DNA from: DATLSM01 sp035534175
GTDB lineage: Bacteria; Actinomycetota; Thermoleophilia; Solirubrobacterales; 70-9
Direction: 5' to 3'
Length of the DNA stretch: 64,000 nucleotides
Assembly (NCBI GenBank): GCA_035534175.1
Contig: DATLSM010000014.1
Coordinates: 1-64,000, forward strand
The number at the start of each line of letters is the position of its first letter. Position 1 is the stretch's first letter. The position numbers and the translations under genes were made by a program. The notes under the pieces were generated by a model. It worked only from the letters and a program-made list of their open reading frames with translations, ran no database searches and had not been told where the DNA came from. Of the stretch, positions 17,277 to 27,626 are shown one piece after another.

Positions 17277-18103
17277 GCGAAACCGTCGAGGGGCGGATTC
17301 CGGCGCGGCGCGGCGCGGCGCTGGGCCTGATCCAGGGGCCGGCCGAGCTGCTACCCGTTTCCAGTTCGGCCCACATCGTGCTGGTCCCCTGGCTGGCCGG
17401 TTGGGGCTGGGAGACAATCGACCCGGAGGTGCGCAAGAGCTTTGAGGTGGCGCTTCACGCCGGCGCAGCCGCGGCGCTGCTGATCGGCCAGCGACGGGTG
17501 ATCGCCGAGGAGCTGCGGCTCTTTGACCTGCGGCGGGCGGTGGTGTTGGTGCTCTCCTTCGCCCCCGCCGCGACCGCCGGCTATACGCTCGAGCGGCCGA
17601 TCGAGCGGCGGCTCGGCGGCCCGCGGGCGACCGCGGCCGGGCTGCTCGGCGGCGCCGTGGCGATGGCCGCCGCCGACCGGCGGCCACAGAACCGCGGCCG
17701 GGGCGAGGTCGAATGGCGCGATGGCCTGGCGCTGGGAGTGGCCCAGGCAGCAGCGCTGGCGCCAGGGGTCTCCCGCAATGGCGCCACGCTGACCGCCGCC
17801 CGCGGGCGGCGATTTTCGCGCGAGCAGGCCAACCTGCTCTCCCGCACCGTGGCCCTGCCGATCATCGTCGGCGCCACCGCTCTGAAGGGCGTCCGCCTGG
17901 GGCGCCGTGGCACCTCGCCGCAACTGCGCCGCTCGATGGCGATCGGGGTCGGCGCCTCGTTCGCCTCGACCCTCGCCTCCCAGCGCCTGATCCGCTTGGT
18001 AGAGCGCGACCGAGCCCTCTGGCCCTACGCCGCCTACCGAGTCGCCCTGGCGGCCGCGGTCCTTGCAAAGCTGCATCGATGCGCGCGCCAGTCGACGCGG
18101 TGA
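17273..18103 (+). CDS. uppP: Undecaprenyl-diphosphatase (UppP/BacA)
   Basis: Integral membrane phosphatase that converts C55-PP to C55-P so the lipid carrier can be reused. The frame from a TTG overlapping the dedA stop (TTGA) gives about 276 residues, the normal size. The two catalytic motifs are present: QGPAELLPVSSSAHIVL near the N-terminus and APGVSRNGATLTAAR in the second half (the family consensus is PGxSRSxxT, so serine is replaced by asparagine). Longer frames upstream overlap dedA and are not needed. The C-terminal end (LHRCARQSTR) is unusually basic. Known inhibition of this family by bacitracin would apply. Confidence 0.9.
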   Translation: MSETVEGRIPARRGAALGLIQGPAELLPVSSSAHIVLVPWLAGWGWETIDPEVRKSFEVALHAGAAAALLIGQRRVIAEELRLFDLRRAVVLVLSFAPAATAGYTLERPIERRLGGPRATAAGLLGGAVAMAAADRRPQNRGRGEVEWRDGLALGVAQAAALAPGVSRNGATLTAARGRRFSREQANLLSRTVALPIIVGATALKGVRLGRRGTSPQLRRSMAIGVGASFASTLASQRLIRLVERDRALWPYAAYRVALAAAVLAKLHRCARQSTR

Positions 18104-18158
18104 TCTCCGGTGATTCGAGTCCCGGGGGTTTGGCGTGCTCGGCCGGGGGTGGCGATAG

Positions 18159-19130
<972 letters not shown>

Positions 19131-20642
19131 ATGGAGGCTCGCTCCTCGAGATCGATGATCGGGACGGTGTTCTCCGGCCGCTACCGCCTGGAGGCGAAAC
19201 TGGGCAGCGGCGGGATGTCGACCGTGTACCTGGCCCGGGACGAGACGCTCGACCGCGCGGTGGCGGTCAAGGTCATGCACCGGGAGATGTCCGAGCAGCC
19301 CGAGCAGCTCGAGCGCTTCCGCCAGGAGGCGCGGGCGGTGGCCAAGCTCTCCCACCCCAATGTCGTCTCGGTGATCGATGCGGGCGAGGACGGCGGCTAC
19401 CCCTACATCGTCTTCGAGTACGTGCAGGGGGAGACGCTGAAGCAGCGAATCGCCCGCGTCGGGCCGCTGGACACGCAGGAGGCGATCGCCTACGCGATCG
19501 AGACCGCCCGCGGGCTCACCGTCGCGCACGCCCGCAACATGGTTCACCGCGACATCAAGCCGCAGAACATCCTGATCGACGCCGAGGGGCGGGCCAAGCT
19601 GACCGACTTCGGCATCTCTCGCCAGCTCGAGCAGGACGGGATGACCGCGACGGGGCGGGTGCTCGGCACGACCGACTACGTCGCCCCGGAGCAGGCGCTG
19701 GGCAAGGGCGCCGACCGACGCTCCGACATCTACTCCCTGGGGGTCGTCCTCTACGAGATGCTGGTCGGGCAGGTCCCCTTCCACGCCGACAGCCAGGTCG
19801 GGGTGGCGATGAAACACGTGAACGAGGAGCTGCCCGACGTGCAGCGCCGCCGGCCGGAGGTGTCGGCGGCCGCGGCTCTGGTGGTGGAGCGCGCAACGGC
19901 GAAGGACCCGGACGAGCGCTACCAGCAGATCGGGGAGCTGATCGATGACCTCTCCACCGCCCTGGAGGTGGAGGCGGCGCGGGCCGGGTCGACCACCGGC
20001 GAGGCGACCAGCGTTCTTGACACGCTGACGCCGCCGCGGCGGCGGCTCTCCAGCCGTGCCCGCTGGTCCTGGGCGACGATCGCCGCTGTGATCGGGGTCG
20101 GGGGAGCCGTGCTTGCAGCAACGCACTTCATCGGCAACGGGAGTTTCGGCGGGGGGGGTGCGAAGAGCGCCGGCAAGCCGATCCCGATCTCGTCCGCCAC
20201 GGGCTACAACCCCGAGGGCACCGGCGAAGAAAATCCCGAAGCCGTCGGCTTCGTGATCGAAGGGGGACCGGCCGGGGCGCCTTGGAGCACTGAGCACTAC
20301 GAATCCCCGACCTTCGCCGGGACGAAGACCGGGCCCAACACGGGCACCGGCCTCTATGTGTCGACCAGCGCACCGGCGACGCCATCGAAGATGGTGGTGC
20401 GCACGCCGACGCCCGGCTGGGACGCGCAGGTCTTCGCCACCGCGGGCGAACCGCCGGCCGGGATCAGTGACTGGGGGCAGCCGGTGGGAGAGGTGAACGG
20501 CGCGGCGAGCGTGCAGGAGATCGACCTCAAATTGCGCCACCCGGCACGCCACTTCCTGATCTGGCTGAAGAAGGCCGTGCTAGCCCCCGACCAGACCGGG
20601 GGCTACCTGGTCGAAATCAGCGACATCAAGCTGCTGAACTGA
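19131..20642 (+). CDS. Receptor-like serine/threonine protein kinase
   Basis: PknB-type transmembrane kinase, 503 residues. The cytoplasmic kinase domain (about residues 17-275) has the glycine loop GSGGMSTVYLA, VAVKVMH, the catalytic loop HRDIKPQN, DFGIS and APEQ. A transmembrane helix (ATIAAVIGVGGAVLAATHFI) near residue 310 is followed by a glycine-rich linker and an external beta-rich domain of about 150 residues that resembles galactose-binding/discoidin-like modules. It has no PASTA repeats. ATG immediately follows the purM stop; an internal ATG eight codons later is possible. The ligand is unknown. Confidence 0.85.
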   Translation: MEARSSRSMIGTVFSGRYRLEAKLGSGGMSTVYLARDETLDRAVAVKVMHREMSEQPEQLERFRQEARAVAKLSHPNVVSVIDAGEDGGYPYIVFEYVQGETLKQRIARVGPLDTQEAIAYAIETARGLTVAHARNMVHRDIKPQNILIDAEGRAKLTDFGISRQLEQDGMTATGRVLGTTDYVAPEQALGKGADRRSDIYSLGVVLYEMLVGQVPFHADSQVGVAMKHVNEELPDVQRRRPEVSAAAALVVERATAKDPDERYQQIGELIDDLSTALEVEAARAGSTTGEATSVLDTLTPPRRRLSSRARWSWATIAAVIGVGGAVLAATHFIGNGSFGGGGAKSAGKPIPISSATGYNPEGTGEENPEAVGFVIEGGPAGAPWSTEHYESPTFAGTKTGPNTGTGLYVSTSAPATPSKMVVRTPTPGWDAQVFATAGEPPAGISDWGQPVGEVNGAASVQEIDLKLRHPARHFLIWLKKAVLAPDQTGGYLVEISDIKLLN

Positions 20643-20648
20643 AGGCGG

Positions 20649-21614
20649 CTAGTACTCGTAGGCGCCGGCCCTAGCGTGGCGCTCGAGGGCAAGGGTAACC
20701 AGGCGGTCGCAGAGATCGGGGTAGGAAACTCCCGCCGCCTCGAGCAGCTTCGCGTAGACACTGGTCTCGGTGAAACCGGGCATCGTGTTTATCTCATTCA
20801 CCAGGACCTCGCCGTCGGGCTGGGCGAAGAAGTCGCAGCGGGCGAGGCCGGAGCAGCCGGCCAGGACGAAGGCCTGCGCCGCCAGCTGACGCACCCGGGA
20901 TGCCTGTCGGTCGGGAATCGGTGCCGGGACCGTCAGCTCCATTCCCCCCTCGCCGTACTTCGCCTCGAAGTCATACCACTCGGAGTCGGCGACGACCTCC
21001 CCCGGGGGCGAGATCTCGGGCCGGTCGTTGCCCAGCACCGAGCACTCGATCTCGCGGCCGGCGGCGGCGGCCTCGACGATGACCCGGGGGTCATGGCGGC
21101 GGGCGAGATCGACCGCGCCCTGGAGATCCTCCAGTCGCTCGACCCTGCTGATCCCGACGCTGGAGCCCAGACGCGAGGGCTTCACCCAGAGCGGCAGGCC
21201 CATCGCCGCGCAACGCTCGCGCCAGCCACCCTCGCCGACCTGGGCGAACTCGACCTGCGGCACCCCGCGCTGGGCGAAGAGGCGCTTCAGGGTCAGCTTG
21301 TCCATGCAGGTGGCCGAGGCGAGCACGTCGGAGCCCACGTAGGGGACGTCGAGCCACTCCAGCAGTCCCTGAACGCTGCCGTCCTCGCCGAAGGGCCCGT
21401 GCAGAGCGGGGAAGACGGCGCCGGCCCCCATCAACCCAGCGGCTGGAACCAGCTCGACCCCCTCGCCGGCGCAGCTCCAGCGCCCGTCGCGGGCGATCGT
21501 CACCGTTACCGGCTGGTGACCGGCGGCGAGGAGGCCGCGGGCCACCGACTCGCCCGAGCGCAGGGAGACGTCGTGCTCGGAGGAGCGCCCGCCGCAGAGC
21601 ACGACGACCTTCAT
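20649..21614 (-). CDS. ddl: D-alanine--D-alanine ligase (first copy)
   Basis: ATP-grasp ligase that makes D-Ala-D-Ala for the peptidoglycan stem peptide. 321 residues. Visible motifs: GGRSSEHDVSLRSG at the N-terminus (catalytic glutamate), HGPFGEDGSVQG, LWVKPSRLGSSVGIS, the omega-loop tyrosine in WYDFEAKYGEGG and the Mg-binding VNEINTMPGFTETS. The omega-loop tyrosine argues for D-Ala rather than D-Lac specificity. It follows pknB at the downstream end of the cell-wall kinase operon, convergent with the receptor kinase (6-bp gap). A second ddl lies about 28 kb away. Confidence 0.93.
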   Translation of the reverse strand: MKVVVLCGGRSSEHDVSLRSGESVARGLLAAGHQPVTVTIARDGRWSCAGEGVELVPAAGLMGAGAVFPALHGPFGEDGSVQGLLEWLDVPYVGSDVLASATCMDKLTLKRLFAQRGVPQVEFAQVGEGGWRERCAAMGLPLWVKPSRLGSSVGISRVERLEDLQGAVDLARRHDPRVIVEAAAAGREIECSVLGNDRPEISPPGEVVADSEWYDFEAKYGEGGMELTVPAPIPDRQASRVRQLAAQAFVLAGCSGLARCDFFAQPDGEVLVNEINTMPGFTETSVYAKLLEAAGVSYPDLCDRLVTLALERHARAGAYEY

Positions 21615-21645
21615 CCCCCACCTCGCCCTGTGGCCCTGGTTGCCT

Positions 21646-23523
21646 TCACGGTTTGCCCGGTTCGCCGGTTTCCGTCGGTTCGGCCGCCTTGCCCACCGCG
21701 ACCGTCACTTCGGCTCCCTTTTCGACCTTCATCCCGGCCGAGGGGAACTGATCGATCACCTGGCCGACCTTCGATTCGTTTTCAGTTTCCTGTTCCTGCA
21801 CCACCGGCTTCAGGCCCGCTTCGCGCAGCGTCGACACCGCTTCGGAGCGAAGCTCGCCGACAACGTTCGGCACCCTGACCTTCTGCTGTCCCTTGGAGAC
21901 GACGATCGAGACGGAGGAGCCCGGTTCGACTTCCCCGCCGGCGCTCGGCGATTGACGGATCACCTGGCCGACGGGGGCGCTGCTCGTTTCTTCCGATACA
22001 GCGGCGATCAGCCCGCGTGAGCGGATCTGCTGCACCGCCACCGAGCGCTGGGTGCCGACCAACACCGGCACCTTGGCCAACTTCGGGCCGGTGGAGAGGG
22101 AGAGGACGACGTCCGAGCCCCGCGTCGCGGTGGTCCCCGAAGAGGGGGTGGAATGGATGACGACCCCCGGCGCGACGCTGCTCGAGTGGACGTCTTGCAC
22201 CTGGATGCCGAATCCGGCCTTCTTCAACTTCGCTTCAGCCGCCGCCCGGGTAAGCCCCGCGGTCGGCGGGACCTTGGCCCTACCTGGGCCCGAGCTGACG
22301 GTCAGCGTCACCGCCGGCTTGGAGCAGGCAAAGCTGAGGAATGCGCAGTCGAGTGACGCCTTGTCCGCCGGCGGCGATGCCAGGGGGTCCTGCTCGAGGA
22401 CTTCGTTCTTCGGCGCCGTGTTTTCCACCCGCCGCACTTCGCGGATCGGGAAGCCGTCCTGCTGGAGCAAGGAGATCGCGACGTTGACCTGGTTTCCGGT
22501 CACGTTGGGCACTGAGGTCATCGAGTCGCGGGTCAGCGCGAAGCCGACCAGGGCGCCGATCAGAACGGCGATCCCAGCCAGGATCCAGCGACGGCGGCGC
22601 TTCTTCCGCCGCTCCTCCTCCCCCTCCGCCTCGGCGGGCGTCGGAGTCGCGACGACGGGGGGCAGTGGCGCGAAGGCGGCGGTGCCCTTGCCCGCCTGGG
22701 CGGGATCCTCAAGCGCGGCGTCGAGGGCGGCGATGAAGGCGTCGGCGCTCTGGAAGCGCTGCCCGGGGTCCTTCTCCAGCGCCCTCATCACCACCGCGTC
22801 CAGGGCGGGGGAGACCCGCGGGTTGATCGAGCTGGGCCTCTGTGGCATTTGGTTGACTTGCTTCATCGCCACCGCGACGGCGCTTTCCCCCTCGAACGGG
22901 ACACGGCGGGTGAGCGCCTCGTAGAGCATCACGCCGATCGAATAGAGGTCGGAGACCGCGGTTACCTCCATCCCCTGCGCCTGCTCGGGGGAGAGGTAAT
23001 GCGGAGTCCCCATCACCGAGCCGGCCTGGGTGATCTCCGAGACTCCGGCCCGGGCGATTCCAAAGTCGGTGACGAGCGCCTTGCCCTCGGCGTCGACGAT
23101 CACGTTCTGCGGCTTTAGGTCGCGGTGGACGATGCCGTGGCGGTGGGCGAAGCGCGCCGCCTCCAGCACCTGGCGGATCATCCCCACCGCCTGCTCGGGA
23201 GTGAGCCCGGCGTCGATCAGCTGCTTCAGGGTGCGCCCCTCGACGTAGCGCATCGCGATGTAGTAGGAGCCCTCGAACTCGCCGCGGTCATAGACGGCGA
23301 CGACATTGGGGTGACCGAGGCCCGCGGCGGCTTCGGCCTCCCGGCGGAAGCGTTCGACGAACTCGCGGTCCTGGGAGAAGCGGTGGTGCAGGACCTTCAG
23401 CGCGACCCGGCGCTGAAGATGCGTGTCCTCGGCCAGCCAGACGTCCGCCATCCCTCCCGTGCCGAGCCGCTCCAGCACCCGGTAGCGGCCGTCGACGACG
23501 CTGCCCTGGCTCACCTCAGGCAC
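21646..23523 (-). CDS. pknB: PASTA-domain serine/threonine protein kinase PknB
   Basis: Membrane kinase that senses peptidoglycan precursors and controls cell-wall growth and division. 625 residues: kinase domain at about 10-275 (GTGGMADVWLAED, HRDLKPQN, DFGIA, SPEQ), basic juxtamembrane segment (EERRKKRRRR), one transmembrane helix (WILAGIAVLIGALVGFAL), then four PASTA repeats. The first PASTA repeat has an insertion with two cysteines (CAFLSFAC), which is unusual. Phosphorylation targets known in relatives include FhaB/GarA-type and MviN proteins; PstP, FhaA and FhaB are encoded upstream in the same operon. Confidence 0.95.
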   Translation of the reverse strand: MPEVSQGSVVDGRYRVLERLGTGGMADVWLAEDTHLQRRVALKVLHHRFSQDREFVERFRREAEAAAGLGHPNVVAVYDRGEFEGSYYIAMRYVEGRTLKQLIDAGLTPEQAVGMIRQVLEAARFAHRHGIVHRDLKPQNVIVDAEGKALVTDFGIARAGVSEITQAGSVMGTPHYLSPEQAQGMEVTAVSDLYSIGVMLYEALTRRVPFEGESAVAVAMKQVNQMPQRPSSINPRVSPALDAVVMRALEKDPGQRFQSADAFIAALDAALEDPAQAGKGTAAFAPLPPVVATPTPAEAEGEEERRKKRRRRWILAGIAVLIGALVGFALTRDSMTSVPNVTGNQVNVAISLLQQDGFPIREVRRVENTAPKNEVLEQDPLASPPADKASLDCAFLSFACSKPAVTLTVSSGPGRAKVPPTAGLTRAAAEAKLKKAGFGIQVQDVHSSSVAPGVVIHSTPSSGTTATRGSDVVLSLSTGPKLAKVPVLVGTQRSVAVQQIRSRGLIAAVSEETSSAPVGQVIRQSPSAGGEVEPGSSVSIVVSKGQQKVRVPNVVGELRSEAVSTLREAGLKPVVQEQETENESKVGQVIDQFPSAGMKVEKGAEVTVAVGKAAEPTETGEPGKP

Positions 23524-23549
23524 GCTTCCCGCCCCCTTCTCTCATCTCG

Positions 23550-25004
23550 TCATTTCCCACTCAGGATCGTTTCCGCCACGCTACGAAAGATCGGCGCCGC
23601 CACGTCATTGCCGAACTGCGTCGTGCATTCGACCGTGGCGGCGATCGCGACCTTTGGCTTCTGGGCCGGGGCGAAGCCGATGAACCAACCCTGATTCTCC
23701 GCCGCCCCCCCGCCGCAGGTCGCGTTGCCGGGGGTTTCGGCGGTGCCGGTCTTGCCGGCGACGGCGACGCCCGGGATCGCGGCGTTTGTGCCCGTTCCTT
23801 CCCGCACGACTCCTTCCATCGCCGTGGTCAGCTCCGCCGCGGTCTTCTCACTCATCGGCCGGCTGTATTCGGCGGGCTTGAGGCGCTTGACGACGTGTCC
23901 GTCCGGTTCGACCACCCGGCTCCAGATCTGGGGCTTCATCAGCCTGCCGCGGTTGGCGACCGCCGCCGCGACCTCGGCCATCTGCAGCGGCGTCACCCCC
24001 AAGCGCTCCTGCCCGATCGCCACCCGCGCGAGGTCGATCCCTGCGCCCGGTCCGAGCAGGTTTTCTCCTTCGAAGATCCCGCTCTTTCCGACTTCGCTTG
24101 CGGAAAGGTCGATCGGCGGCGTCGCGTTGAAGCCGAAGCGGTCCATGTAGTTGAACAGCGTGCTCTCGCCGACCCTCTGACCGAGCTGACCGAACCAGGT
24201 GTTGACCGAATTCGTCAGCGCGGTGTCCAAGGAGATCGGCCCGAAGTTCTGGAGGTAGTCGTTTTGCAGCGGCTGGCCCTGGACTTCCAGCGACCCCGGC
24301 GCGTTGATCGTCGTTTCCGGGGTGATCGTGCCGCTGTTCAGCCCCGCCGCGGCGGTCACCACCTTGAAGGTCGAGCCGGGTGGGTAGGGGCTCTGGGTGG
24401 CGCGGTTCAGCAGCGGCGAGTCGGGGTTGGTGTCGAGCTGTTCGAGATGAGAGGGGACGCGGTTTGGGTCAAAGGGGGGGTTTGAGGCCATCGCCAGTAC
24501 CCGCCCGCTGCGCGGTTGGATCGCCACCACCGCCCCGAAGCCCGCCGCCTGGAGGCCACCGAGCGCCGCCCGCTGCGCGGCGGGATCGAGATTGGTGACG
24601 ACGTCGTCACCTTCCTGGTTGGCGCCGGTCAGCTGGTCGAGGATCGAGCCGAATTCGGAGCTTGTGCCGACCAGTTCTTCGTTGTGGGACTGCTCGAACT
24701 CGCTCTGCCCCTGCTCGATGAAGCTGTAGCCGATCGGGTGCCCGAACAGCGCCCCTTCGGGGTAGCGGCGAATGTAGCGCAGGTTCGAACCGTGGCCCAG
24801 GGCCACCGAGCGGGCGATCACGCTGCCGTCGGCGGCGAGGATCCTCCCCCGCTTGAGCTGCTGCTCCTGCAGCAGCGGCCGATTGTTCGCGCTGTTGTCC
24901 TTCAGCGCCTTGGCATCGAACACTGACCAGTAAGAGGTGAAGCCGATCAGCACGGCGAAGAGCAGGGAGAGGAGGGCAAACAACTGGACAATCTGGCGGT
25001 TCAC
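23550..25004 (-). CDS. pbpA: Penicillin-binding protein PbpA (class B transpeptidase)
   Basis: Monofunctional D,D-transpeptidase of the FtsI/PBP2 family, 484 residues, the size of mycobacterial PbpA. One N-terminal signal anchor (LFALLSLLFAVLIGFTSYW), a dimerisation region, and a C-terminal penicillin-binding domain with the three active-site motifs: PGSTFKVV (SxxK), TNSVNTWF (SxN) and AGKTGTAE (KTG). The conserved region before them, AVVAIQPRSGRVLAMASNP, is also typical. The start overlaps rodA's stop by 4 bp, so synthase and polymerase are produced together, as expected for a SEDS-bPBP pair. Confidence 0.95.
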   Translation of the reverse strand: MNRQIVQLFALLSLLFAVLIGFTSYWSVFDAKALKDNSANNRPLLQEQQLKRGRILAADGSVIARSVALGHGSNLRYIRRYPEGALFGHPIGYSFIEQGQSEFEQSHNEELVGTSSEFGSILDQLTGANQEGDDVVTNLDPAAQRAALGGLQAAGFGAVVAIQPRSGRVLAMASNPPFDPNRVPSHLEQLDTNPDSPLLNRATQSPYPPGSTFKVVTAAAGLNSGTITPETTINAPGSLEVQGQPLQNDYLQNFGPISLDTALTNSVNTWFGQLGQRVGESTLFNYMDRFGFNATPPIDLSASEVGKSGIFEGENLLGPGAGIDLARVAIGQERLGVTPLQMAEVAAAVANRGRLMKPQIWSRVVEPDGHVVKRLKPAEYSRPMSEKTAAELTTAMEGVVREGTGTNAAIPGVAVAGKTGTAETPGNATCGGGAAENQGWFIGFAPAQKPKVAIAATVECTTQFGNDVAAPIFRSVAETILSGK

Positions 25005-26338
25005 CTGCCCTCCATCGCCAGAGCGGTCCGCCTCGCGGTGACCGCTTCCTCGCTGCGACTGCGGTCGGAAATCAGCAGCAGGAGCGCCAGCAGCACGAAG
25101 TTGGCGACGATCGAGCTGCCGCCGTAGCTGATGAAGGGCAGGGTGACGCCGGTGAGCGGGATCACCCTGCTCACCCCGCCGATGATTACGAAGGCCTGGA
25201 TCGCGAAGACGGCGGTCAGCCCGGTGGCCAGCAGCTTGGAGAAGCCGTCGCTGGCCAGCAGGGCGATCTTGAATCCGCGCGCGGCGATCAGCAGGTAGAG
25301 GAGGATCACGCCGGTGGCGCCGAAGAGGCCGAGCTCGTCGACGATCAGGGAGTAGATCGTGTCCGTTTCGGCCGCCGGCAGCAGCGCCGTGTGAGGTTCG
25401 CCGGGGGCCGTGATCAACGCCTGGCCGAAGCCCCTGCCGAAGAGGCCGCCTTCGGCCTGGGCGAAGATCGACTGGAGGATCTGGTACCCGTTGCCCTGCG
25501 CTTCCTTGTACGGATTGAGCCAGATGTCCACCCGCGCCTCGACGTGGGGCACGGTCGAGGCGAAAAACCAGGCGCCGAACAGGAACATCACCATCCCGAT
25601 CACGACGAAGGAGAACCGCCCGGTCGCCACGTACAACAGGGCGAGGAAGGCGGCAAAGAACATCAGCGAGCTGCCGAGGTCGCGGATGAAGACGAGCATG
25701 AACATCGAGGCCCCCCAGACGACGAGCATCGGGCCGAGGTGCTTCAGCGGCGGCAGCGTCACGCCCAGAACCCGCCGCGCGCCGACGATCAGCACCTCGC
25801 GGTGCTCGCGCAGGTAGCTGGCGAGGAAGATGACGATGCAGATCTTGGAGAACTCGGTCGGCTGGAACTGCAGCGGGCCGACCTTGACCCCCAGATAGGC
25901 GCCATTGACCTGCTGCCCTATTCCCGGCAGGCGCGGCGACAGGAGCAGGAGCAGGCCGACCGCGGCGATCGTGTACCGATAGCGCTCGAGCACGTCGTAG
26001 TCGCGCAGGAAGTGGATGGTCAGGGCGAAGAGAACGAGGCCGAAGACGAACCAGTTGGCCTGGTCGCGGGCGAGGGTGGCGTCGATCCGGTAGATCATCA
26101 CCAGGCCGAAGGCGGTCAGCAGCGCGGCGAGCGGAAAGAGGTAGGGGTCGGCCTGGGGGAGGCGGATGCGCAGATAGATGTGGGTGGCGAGGCAGACCGC
26201 CAGGAAGTAGGCACCGTAGATCAGGCTGAGGCCGCCCATCCGGGCGTTCTCCTGGGCGAAGACCGCGGCGAAGCCGGCGGTGAGGAGCAGCGCGACCGGG
26301 ACCAGGGCGACCAGCTCCCGGTTCCGCGCGGATCTCAT
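25001..26338 (-). CDS. rodA: SEDS peptidoglycan glycosyltransferase RodA/FtsW
   Basis: SEDS-family membrane polymerase that extends glycan strands with the neighbouring PbpA. From the chosen ATG the protein has about 445 residues and ten hydrophobic helices. Family motifs include the GLVMIYRID loop, FQPTEFSKI, the DLGSSLMF catalytic-aspartate region, QALITAPGEPHTALLPAAETDTIYSLIVDELG and the final GVTLPFISYGGSS. The frame is open upstream into the pstP gene, but that extension is proline/serine-rich and discarded. The pstP-rodA gap is 43 bp with no terminator. Confidence 0.93.
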   Translation of the reverse strand: MRSARNRELVALVPVALLLTAGFAAVFAQENARMGGLSLIYGAYFLAVCLATHIYLRIRLPQADPYLFPLAALLTAFGLVMIYRIDATLARDQANWFVFGLVLFALTIHFLRDYDVLERYRYTIAAVGLLLLLSPRLPGIGQQVNGAYLGVKVGPLQFQPTEFSKICIVIFLASYLREHREVLIVGARRVLGVTLPPLKHLGPMLVVWGASMFMLVFIRDLGSSLMFFAAFLALLYVATGRFSFVVIGMVMFLFGAWFFASTVPHVEARVDIWLNPYKEAQGNGYQILQSIFAQAEGGLFGRGFGQALITAPGEPHTALLPAAETDTIYSLIVDELGLFGATGVILLYLLIAARGFKIALLASDGFSKLLATGLTAVFAIQAFVIIGGVSRVIPLTGVTLPFISYGGSSIVANFVLLALLLLISDRSRSEEAVTARRTALAMEGR

Positions 26339-26381
26339 GCGACCGCCGCCGCGCTGTGCTGCCGGGAGGGCGCGGGGCGGG

Positions 26382-27599
26382 TCAGGGGGAGCCCCGCCTT
26401 CTCGTTTGCGCAACCGCAGCGGGCCGATAGCCGCGGGTGGCCTGGATTTCCTCCAGCAGGGTGGCGGCCCCGGAGTGGGAGCGCAGGCTCTGTCCGAGGA
26501 CTGCGGCTTTGCGGCGGGGCGGCAGCGAAGCGGTCTGGACCGGACTGGCGTAGCGCTCTTCGTAGAGGTCGACCCCGAAGGGGAGTTCGTAGGGGAGTCC
26601 CCGGTAGAGGGCGACGCGGCCACCCTGATCGGTGCCGAGGAACCAGATCTGGCGGTTGCCATACCAGGCGCCGAAGGCGAGGGCACCGAGGAGCACGAGC
26701 ACGGCCACCACCTTGACCGTGGTCCGCAGACGGCGGCGCTTCGGTTTCGCTTCGAGCGCTTCGCGACGCTCCCTGGCCGCCGCCCCAGCCGCGCGGCGGC
26801 GCACCTCGGTGGCGGTCAGCCCGGCCTCGGCCGCTGAGGCGCCGACCAGGGTCGCGCCCTCCGGCGCACTCGCCGGAGCGGCCGATCCCTGCAGACGAAA
26901 GGCGAGGGCGGTGATGTTGTCGCGCCCTCCGGCCCGGTTGGCTTCATCGATCAGCGCTCGCGCGGCGGCGTCGAGAGAGGTGGCGCCGGCCAGGATACGG
27001 GCGATGTGCTCGTCGTCGAGCATCGTCGTCAGCCCGTCAGAGCAGAGCAGGAACACGTCGCCCGGCTGGGCGGGAACCGTCTGCACATCGACCTCCACCT
27101 CGGGCTCGGGGCCGAGCGCCCGGGTGATGATCGAGCGCTGCGGGTGGTCCTCCGCCTGGGCGTCGGTCAGCTGCCCCTTGCGACGCATCTCCTCAACCAG
27201 GGAGTGGTCGCGGGTCAGACGTTCGAGCCGACCGCCCCGCAGCCGGTAGGCGCGGCTGTCGCCGACGTGGCCGATGCCCACCTCCTCGCCATCGGCGTCG
27301 ACGATCGCCGCGGTAATCGTCGTCCCCATCCCGGCCAGGGAGGGGTCGGCACGGGCGTGCTCATGGATCTCCCGGTTGGCGGCCTCGATCGTCTCCTTCA
27401 GCACCCGCTCCGGCGGGGCCGCGGGCAGCTCACGGTCGAAGGCCTCGGCGGCCGCCTTCGAGGCGACCTCGCCGGCCTGCGCACCCCCCATTCCGTCGGC
27501 GACAACGAAGACCGGCGGGCGGACGAAGAACGAGTCCTCGTTGGCGTTGCGCTGGCGCCCGGTGTCGCTGCGAGACGCCTGCTCGCTCACCCGAAGCAT
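26382..27599 (-). CDS. pstP: PP2C-type Ser/Thr protein phosphatase PstP
   Basis: Metal-dependent phosphatase that reverses phosphorylation by the Ser/Thr kinases of this operon. Its 405 residues contain the full PP2C set: RNANEDSFF, VADGMGG, GMGTTITAA, GHVGDSRAYRL, LLCSDGLT and GGRDNITAL. Downstream come a basic linker and a transmembrane helix (VVAVLVLLGALAFGAWYG), with an external tail of about 90 residues. The membrane anchor agrees with mycobacterial PstP although the extracellular domain is shorter than there. Position between fhaB and rodA is the standard actinobacterial order. Confidence 0.94.
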   Translation of the reverse strand: MLRVSEQASRSDTGRQRNANEDSFFVRPPVFVVADGMGGAQAGEVASKAAAEAFDRELPAAPPERVLKETIEAANREIHEHARADPSLAGMGTTITAAIVDADGEEVGIGHVGDSRAYRLRGGRLERLTRDHSLVEEMRRKGQLTDAQAEDHPQRSIITRALGPEPEVEVDVQTVPAQPGDVFLLCSDGLTTMLDDEHIARILAGATSLDAAARALIDEANRAGGRDNITALAFRLQGSAAPASAPEGATLVGASAAEAGLTATEVRRRAAGAAARERREALEAKPKRRRLRTTVKVVAVLVLLGALAFGAWYGNRQIWFLGTDQGGRVALYRGLPYELPFGVDLYEERYASPVQTASLPPRRKAAVLGQSLRSHSGAATLLEEIQATRGYRPAAVAQTRRRGSP

Positions 27600-27626
27600 C
27601 GGTCCACCCTCTGCTGCAGACGGCGT

